Below are positions 7,410-11,268 of a stretch of DNA of 11,268 nt, piece after piece. Made by a program: the position numbers and the translations under genes. The DNA is from an uncultured Collinsella sp. (GTDB taxonomy: Bacteria > Actinomycetota > Coriobacteriia > Coriobacteriales > Coriobacteriaceae), in assembly GCA_959596495.1 (NCBI GenBank), contig CAUFXK010000062.1, positions 1 through 11,268 of the forward strand, given 5' to 3'. The notes under the pieces are model-generated. The model was not told the DNA's origin, made no database searches, and saw nothing but the letters and a program-made list of their open reading frames with translations. Numbering within the stretch: position 1 is the first letter of the stretch; each line of letters starts with the position of its first letter.

Positions 7410-8843
7410 ATGTCGCTTACACAGTCAGCGGAGCGCGCAGCACTCAACAAACTCATCGATTATCTCGACGACAACCCGCAGGAAAACATCGATAAAATCA
7501 TGGACCTCGTGAACAAGCTGGTCCCCGACCGCGTGTTTCCCGCGCAGCGCGAGGCGTTCACCAACGTCATCAAGAGCCGCGGCAACTGGTATGACCTGAT
7601 CATGCGCGTCTTCACCCTCAATCCCGATATGCGCACCAAGTTGCTCAAGGCACTAATTGTCGACGGCAACCTGCTCGCTTGGCCGCAGCAGGAAAAGAAC
7701 CGTGAGATGTACCAGTGCAATATTCCGTGGGCCATCCTGCTCGACCCCACGAGCGCCTGTAACCTGCATTGCACGGGCTGCTGGGCAGCCGAGTACGGCT
7801 ATAAGCAGAATCTCTCGTTTGAAGACATCGACTCTATCATCACGCAGGGCAAAGCGCTCGGTACGCATATCTACATATATACGGGCGGCGAGCCGCTCGT
7901 CCGTAAGCACGACCTCATCAAGATCTGTGAAAAGCACCAAGATTGTGTGTTCCTTTGCTTCACCAACTCCACGCTTATCGATGAGGCATTCTGCGATGAC
8001 ATGATCCGCGTGGCAAACTTTGTCCCCGCTATCAGCGCCGAGGGTAACGAGCACACCACCGATGCACGCCGCGGCGAGGGCACCTATGCCAAGATCGAAC
8101 ATGCGATGAAGCTCCTGCGCGAGCGCAACCTGCCGTTTGGCATCTCGACCTGCTGGACCAGCGCCAACGCCGATACCGTCGCCACCGAGGAAAACATGGA
8201 CTGGATGATCGAGGAGGGAGCGCTCTTCTGCTGGTATTTCCACTTTATGCCGGTCGGGCGCAACGCCACCTCGGAGCTCATGCCCACGCCCAAGCAGCGA
8301 GAGCGCATGTATCGCTTTATCCGCGAGATGCGCGAGAAAAAGCCGCTCTTTACACTCGATTTCCAAAATGACGGTGAGTTTGTTGGCGGCTGCATTGCAG
8401 GCGGGCGCCGCTACCTGCACATCAATGCTGCGGGCGACGTGGAACCGTGTGTTTTCATCCACTATTCCAACGCCAACATCCACGACGTGAGCTTGCTTGA
8501 CGCGCTGCGCTCTCCCCTCTTTATGAAGTATTACGAGGGCCAGCCCTTTAACGACAACTACCTCAAGCCCTGCCCCATGCTCGAGAACCCCGACGTGCTG
8601 CCCAAGATGGTAGCCGAGACGGGCGCCACGAGCACCGACCTGGTCGAGAAGGAAACGCCCGAGCAACTACGCGAAAAAACGCGCGCCGCAGCCGAGGCCT
8701 GGGCACCCGTGGCAGAACGCATTTGGAACGATCCCGACGATCCGCTCTATACCAAACGCCATGAGGATGAGACGCAGGGCATGGCCGACAGCGACATGCA
8801 TAAGTTTGAACAACAGGGTCGCAAGCTCAAGAGCAACTGCTAG
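7410..8843 (+). CDS. Radical SAM protein with SPASM/twitch-like C-terminal cysteines, function unknown
   Basis: The 477-residue protein starts with a helical region of about 95 residues without known motifs. The radical SAM core follows, with cluster motif C117-x3-C121-x2-C124 (CNLHCTGCW) binding the [4Fe-4S] cluster that cleaves S-adenosylmethionine, and a YTGGEPL motif that contacts SAM. Further on, C328 (VGGCIAGGRRYLHIN), C347 (GDVEPCVFIHYS) and C388 (LKPCPML) look like ligands of an auxiliary cluster as in SPASM or twitch proteins. The last residue is also a cysteine. Such proteins modify peptides, cofactors or sugars, and no partner gene beside it tells which. ATG codons occur at 7404 and 7410. 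AAAGGA at 7397-7402 leaves one base before the first and seven before the second, so 7410 is chosen. It is a lone gene between two palindromic repeats. I recall close relatives in gut Clostridia without a known reaction. Confidence 0.9.
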   Translation: MSLTQSAERAALNKLIDYLDDNPQENIDKIMDLVNKLVPDRVFPAQREAFTNVIKSRGNWYDLIMRVFTLNPDMRTKLLKALIVDGNLLAWPQQEKNREMYQCNIPWAILLDPTSACNLHCTGCWAAEYGYKQNLSFEDIDSIITQGKALGTHIYIYTGGEPLVRKHDLIKICEKHQDCVFLCFTNSTLIDEAFCDDMIRVANFVPAISAEGNEHTTDARRGEGTYAKIEHAMKLLRERNLPFGISTCWTSANADTVATEENMDWMIEEGALFCWYFHFMPVGRNATSELMPTPKQRERMYRFIREMREKKPLFTLDFQNDGEFVGGCIAGGRRYLHINAAGDVEPCVFIHYSNANIHDVSLLDALRSPLFMKYYEGQPFNDNYLKPCPMLENPDVLPKMVAETGATSTDLVEKETPEQLREKTRAAAEAWAPVAERIWNDPDDPLYTKRHEDETQGMADSDMHKFEQQGRKLKSNC

Positions 8844-8865
8844 TGCCCGATAACGCAGTTGCCAA

Positions 8866-8911
8866 AGAAGGCGCTGTGCCACGAGATAGTCCTCGAGGCC
8901 CAGCGCCTTCT
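8866..8911 (+). terminator. Long hairpin after the radical SAM gene, probable terminator
   Basis: AGAAGGCGCTG (8866-8876) pairs perfectly with CAGCGCCTTCT (8901-8911). The interior continues as GCC/GGC and CGAG/CTCG stems to an ATAGTC loop. It starts 22 bases after the stop codon. The tract that follows (ATATCTTCC) is only partly T-rich. Confidence 0.6.
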
Positions 8912-8932
8912 ATATCTTCCAAAACCTCTTAA

Positions 8933-8997
8933 GTTGCGGTGAAATAGGGAGTGTTTAAGCTGCTAAAAGGCCTATTCAGTCCCTATTTCACCGCAAC
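8933..8997. repeat. 65-bp palindromic repeat, copy 2 (right of the radical SAM gene)
   Basis: An 18-bp perfect stem joins GTTGCGGTGAAATAGGGA (8933-8950) to TCCCTATTTCACCGCAAC (8980-8997), with a 29-base middle; A8932-T8998 can add one pair. It aligns without gaps to copy 1 at 7208-7272. The stem pair T-A in copy 1 (7223/7257) is G-C here, so both bases changed together. It lies between two convergent genes, with the TetR gene ending at 9022. Confidence 0.88.
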
Positions 8998-9021
8998 TCA
9001 GGGGGGGATAAAGCGCTCGTG

Positions 9022-9633
9022 CTATTCGAAACGAGATTCCAGGCTCGATAGGCCGTTCAACGTCAGATTGTTAGCGACCGCCGAGATGCGCTCAATGGGA
9101 ACCGAGCCGTCCGACAACGCCCACGTCCGATAGATGCCGATAATACCGGACAGCAAAAACGCCAGGTAGTAATCGAACATCTCGTCCTTTAGACCCTCGG
9201 GCAGCAGATCGCGCTCAGCGATCTCGTGCTCGAGCGGCACACGCAGACGAGCCATAAAGTCGTCAAGCGGAATGTTTTCGATCAACTGGCGATTAAGCAC
9301 CAGGTTGTTGCACAGCGCCTCGTTAACGGTCTTGAAAAAGGATGCCGCAGCGCCAAGTGCGCGCTCATTGGTGTCGCCGCCCATGGAGGAAAGCGTCTTC
9401 TCGACTGAATCGACGATCATCTCGACCACATCGACGGCAATGGCGTCGAGCAAGCCGTCGACCGTGCCAAAGTGCACGTAGAAGGTCTTACGGTCGACAT
9501 TTGCCTCGCGCGCGATAGCGCTCACCGTAATATCGGCCAGGGGCTTTTCCATGAGCAGTCGCTCAAACGCCGAAAGAATCGCATTGCGACTACGGACGAT
9601 ACGACGGTCAAGGCGCGGTTTGGTGGTAGCCAT
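9022..9633 (-). CDS. TetR/AcrR-family transcriptional regulator
   Basis: This 203-residue DNA-binding protein has the TetR layout. An N-terminal helix-turn-helix lies at about residues 12-58 (ILSAFERLLMEKPLADITVSAIAREANVDRKTFYVHF), with the recognition helix in the REANVDRKTFYVHF part. An all-helical ligand-binding and dimer domain follows, with no strong similarity I can name. The frame is open further upstream to a GTG at 9663, but ATG at 9633 has AAGGGGA seven bases ahead, so the shorter form is chosen. It lies downstream of, and on the same strand as, the LPG_synthase_TM gene, 136 bases away, with no clear terminator between. An inverted repeat over its own promoter suggests autorepression. 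Whether it also controls the neighbouring membrane protein or the exporter is open. Confidence 0.92.
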   Translation of the reverse strand: MATTKPRLDRRIVRSRNAILSAFERLLMEKPLADITVSAIAREANVDRKTFYVHFGTVDGLLDAIAVDVVEMIVDSVEKTLSSMGGDTNERALGAAASFFKTVNEALCNNLVLNRQLIENIPLDDFMARLRVPLEHEIAERDLLPEGLKDEMFDYYLAFLLSGIIGIYRTWALSDGSVPIERISAVANNLTLNGLSSLESRFE

Positions 9634-9686
9634 AGACGTGTCCCCTTCATGCCAACAGCCCACCTGTAAGTCCTCTACATGTGGGA

Positions 9687-9716
9687 GATAATCAACGTAA
9701 GAGGATTATCCTACAA
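9687..9716 (-). promoter_or_regulatory. Promoter of the tetR gene with overlapping inverted repeat (candidate operator)
   Basis: Read on the minus strand, TTGTAG (9711-9716) and GATTAT (9688-9693) are separated by 17 bases, a plausible -35/-10 pair. On the plus strand GATAATC (9687-9693) and GATTATC (9704-9710) are exact inverted copies with a 10-base gap. One arm covers the -10 box and the other abuts the -35 box, as expected of a TetR-type operator. The resulting leader would be about 48 bases. Confidence 0.5.
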
Positions 9717-9769
9717 CTCACATCGCAATGACGAGCGTCATCAAGAACGCACGACTCGCCCACTGAGTC

Positions 9770-11062
9770 CTAGGGCCGCTTCTTTTTATTGAGCGCCGCC
9801 GGGGAAACGCGAATGCCGTCGCCAGTCTGACGAACGTAGGTCTTGCGAGCCGGCTTAGAGGCCACAGCAGCCTTTTGAGCACGCTGATTGGGGTCCACGG
9901 TAACCTGGGACGCAGGATGTGCCTTAACGGGCGCAGAGGGCGCCTGAGGCGTGCGTCCGAACTTTCGCATCACACGGTCCCAGCGCGCATGAATGCTCTC
10001 GTTATGGGCACTCTTAAGGCCCAGCAGCGGGGCGGCCAAAATGGTCGGCGCGATAAAGGTGATCAGGCGCCACAGCAGATAGCCGGCAGTCGATGCCGTG
10101 CCAAAAAAGTGACCCAAGAAAAGTGCGAAGCCACCCTCGGCGCCACCAGTGCCGCCGGGCAGCGGAACGGCGGAGCTCAGCAGCTGGACAAAGGCGCTCG
10201 CGGCCATGACCGAGAAAAAGTCAACTTCGTGGTGGCCAAAGGAGAGCATCAAAAAGTACGGAACCAGGTAGAAAAACGCAAGCTGCAGCATAGTGATGAC
10301 GACCGTGAGCAGCATGGACGAAAAATGACCGGCAGAGAGTTTGAATTTCTCGGAGAATGAGTAGATCTCGCCATCGACAAAGGTGCGCCAGCCCTCGATC
10401 TTTGTAGCCGAGACGCCCATTCGCTCGAGCCAATTGATGATGCAGTGCGCGACGCGAGTGACGGTCTTGGGCATGAGCGCGACGGCAAAAATGCCAAGCA
10501 GAATGCAGCAGTGACCGCCAAAGCTAAAGACGCACAGCAGCGTCATGTCGCCATAGCGCTCGGCGAAAAACGGCATGCGGGCAAGCAGCAGAATGGCGCC
10601 CCATGCCACCAGGCCAAACTGGTACACGATAAAGCGCGTGAACTGCGTGGCACCCGCTTCGCCCACGTTTTGGCCAGCTTTGGTCAGACGGTAAATCTGG
10701 GCAGGCGTAGAGCCCATCATCATGGGCGTCAGGTTGCCAAAGAAGATGCCGCTCGCCTCGACCGAAATGAGGTCGCGGATACCGACGGGCGATTCGGGGT
10801 CGAGCCAAACGGCGATCGCGTACGCCACGATGCCAAAAACGAGATACAAAAACATGCAAAAGCATGCAGCAAAGAGCCAGGGCATCTGAACGCTGGACAT
10901 AGCGGCCCAAAACTGCCCCATCTGCCCGGTCACGACCAGATAGACGATGTAGCCGATCAGCACAACGCCGATGAAGATGGCGCCGCGACGCGCGCTCTTG
11001 TTGTCATCGCCGCCAGAAACCTCGACCTGAGGCTTTGGGCTATGCTGAGAGGACTCCGTCAT
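9770..11062 (-). CDS. LPG_synthase_TM (UPF0104) flippase-like integral membrane protein
   Basis: This 430-residue protein matches the membrane part of lysylphosphatidylglycerol synthase (MprF), which flips aminoacylated lipids. It lacks the C-terminal aminoacyl-transferase domain, so it is a flippase-like protein without its own synthase. A 25-residue polar N-terminus precedes roughly seven or eight membrane helices, the first at about 27-46. Conserved motifs of the family are visible: SGIFFGNLTPMMMGSTPAQIYRL in the first half and SAVPLPGGTGGAEGGFALFLG in the second. A basic, Ala/Pro/Lys-rich tail of about 75 residues ends the chain and is probably cytoplasmic. The frame extends upstream past 11062, but ATG at 11062 has AGAAGGAG four bases ahead and the extra residues look non-coding. 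The lipid handled is unknown; related proteins occur beside glycosyltransferases, and none is present here. Confidence 0.92.
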   Translation of the reverse strand: MTESSQHSPKPQVEVSGGDDNKSARRGAIFIGVVLIGYIVYLVVTGQMGQFWAAMSSVQMPWLFAACFCMFLYLVFGIVAYAIAVWLDPESPVGIRDLISVEASGIFFGNLTPMMMGSTPAQIYRLTKAGQNVGEAGATQFTRFIVYQFGLVAWGAILLLARMPFFAERYGDMTLLCVFSFGGHCCILLGIFAVALMPKTVTRVAHCIINWLERMGVSATKIEGWRTFVDGEIYSFSEKFKLSAGHFSSMLLTVVITMLQLAFFYLVPYFLMLSFGHHEVDFFSVMAASAFVQLLSSAVPLPGGTGGAEGGFALFLGHFFGTASTAGYLLWRLITFIAPTILAAPLLGLKSAHNESIHARWDRVMRKFGRTPQAPSAPVKAHPASQVTVDPNQRAQKAAVASKPARKTYVRQTGDGIRVSPAALNKKKRP

Positions 11063-11095
11063 GAGGCTCCTTCTGACCGTCAAAGTATCTGGCCT

Positions 11096-11101
11096 ATTGT
11101 A
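11096..11101 (-). promoter_or_regulatory. Possible -10 element of the LPG_synthase_TM gene
   Basis: On the minus strand TACAAT lies 33 bases before the ATG at 11062. A GTTTTG (11119-11124) sits at 17-base spacing but is a poor -35 match. Confidence 0.4.
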
Positions 11102-11170
11102 CCCGTATGGGAGATGAGCAAAACGTAAAGCAATGGGGCAAATGGGATTAACAGACCAGACCACTTGCAA

Positions 11171-11203
11171 TAAAAAACCCGGCCTTCATACGAAAGACCG
11201 GGT
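11171..11203 (-). terminator. Rho-independent terminator of tRNA-Glu
   Basis: On the minus strand ACCCGG (11198-11203) pairs with CCGGGT (11177-11182). The stem extends inward by about five pairs with wobbles, and a run of six T follows. It begins ten bases after the tRNA end, so tRNA transcription stops before the membrane-protein gene. Confidence 0.88.
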
Positions 11204-11213
11204 ATCTAAAACA

Positions 11214-11268
11214 TGGTAGCCCGTACCAGATTCGAACTGGTGATCTCCGCCTTGAGAGGGCGGCGTCC
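11214..11268 (-). tRNA. tRNA-Glu (anticodon CTC), 3' part, cut by the window edge
   Basis: On the minus strand the visible part has the 3' half of the D stem (GGAC), an anticodon stem CCGCC/GGCGG around loop CTCTCAA with anticodon CTC (11254-11256), and a five-base variable loop. It then has a T arm ACCAG-TTCGAAT-CTGGT, acceptor strand ACGGGCT, discriminator A and an encoded CCA (11214-11216). The segment GACGCCGCCCTCTCA matches the usual actinobacterial tRNA-Glu(CTC). The 5' acceptor strand and most of the D arm lie beyond 11268. Confidence 0.95.

Noticed and set aside
7653..8666. Long minus-strand open frame (337 codons) opposite the radical SAM gene
   Set aside because: It is a shadow of a clearly coding plus-strand frame in GC-rich DNA, with no recognisable domain and no ribosome binding site.
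7208..8997. CRISPR array or composite transposon based on the two palindromic repeats
   Set aside because: There are only two copies 1.7 kb apart with a normal gene between them, no transposase, and no target-site duplication that I can see.
9634..9663. GTG start at 9663 for the TetR regulator
   Set aside because: The ATG at 9633 has AAGGGGA at good spacing, and the ten extra residues (GCWHEGDTS-like) encode that ribosome binding site rather than protein.
10445..11128. Plus-strand open frame (227 codons) opposite the LPG_synthase_TM gene
   Set aside because: The minus strand shows hydrophobic helices and conserved family motifs; this frame is its hydrophilic mirror.
11063..11170. Upstream extension of the LPG_synthase_TM protein to 11170
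   Set aside because: It would run into the tRNA terminator region; ATG 11062 has AGAAGGAG and a TACAAT box lies between.

Overview
The window looks like chromosomal DNA of a high-GC gut actinobacterium of the class Coriobacteriia, most likely a Collinsella-like organism. This is an inference from codon use, from the actinobacterial form of the partial tRNA-Glu(CTC), and from remembered similarity of the proteins; no search was run. No phage, insertion sequence or CRISPR array is visible.

Layout, left to right. Positions 1-155 hold a densely structured, non-coding 5' leader, followed by a single-chain iron-sulfur L-serine dehydratase with a built-in ACT domain (156-1763), which ends at a perfect 34-bp palindrome. 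A membrane-anchored L,D-transpeptidase with a Gln/His-rich cytoplasmic tail follows (1914-3668). Next is a tightly overlapping three-gene operon (3797-7193): a MacA/YknX-like membrane-fusion adaptor, a MacB/LolD-type ABC ATPase and a MacB/FtsX-type permease. Together they should form one export or resistance pump. A stand-alone radical SAM protein with a C-terminal SPASM/twitch-like cysteine set (7410-8843) follows.

The right third is on the minus strand: a TetR-family regulator (9022-9633) whose promoter is overlapped by an inverted repeat, then a flippase-like LPG_synthase_TM (UPF0104) membrane protein (9770-11062), then the 3' part of tRNA-Glu with its own terminator (11171-11268).

The most unusual structure is a pair of 65-bp imperfect palindromes at 7208-7272 and 8933-8997. 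They lie in the same orientation on both sides of the radical SAM gene, have the same length, differ at about one base in four in the middle, and show a compensatory base-pair change in the stem. The second item worth attention is the leader in front of the serine dehydratase, where three mutually exclusive or pseudoknotted pairings can be drawn and which matches no riboswitch class I recognise. The protein-coding genes otherwise belong to known families; I do not see a convincing new multi-gene system.
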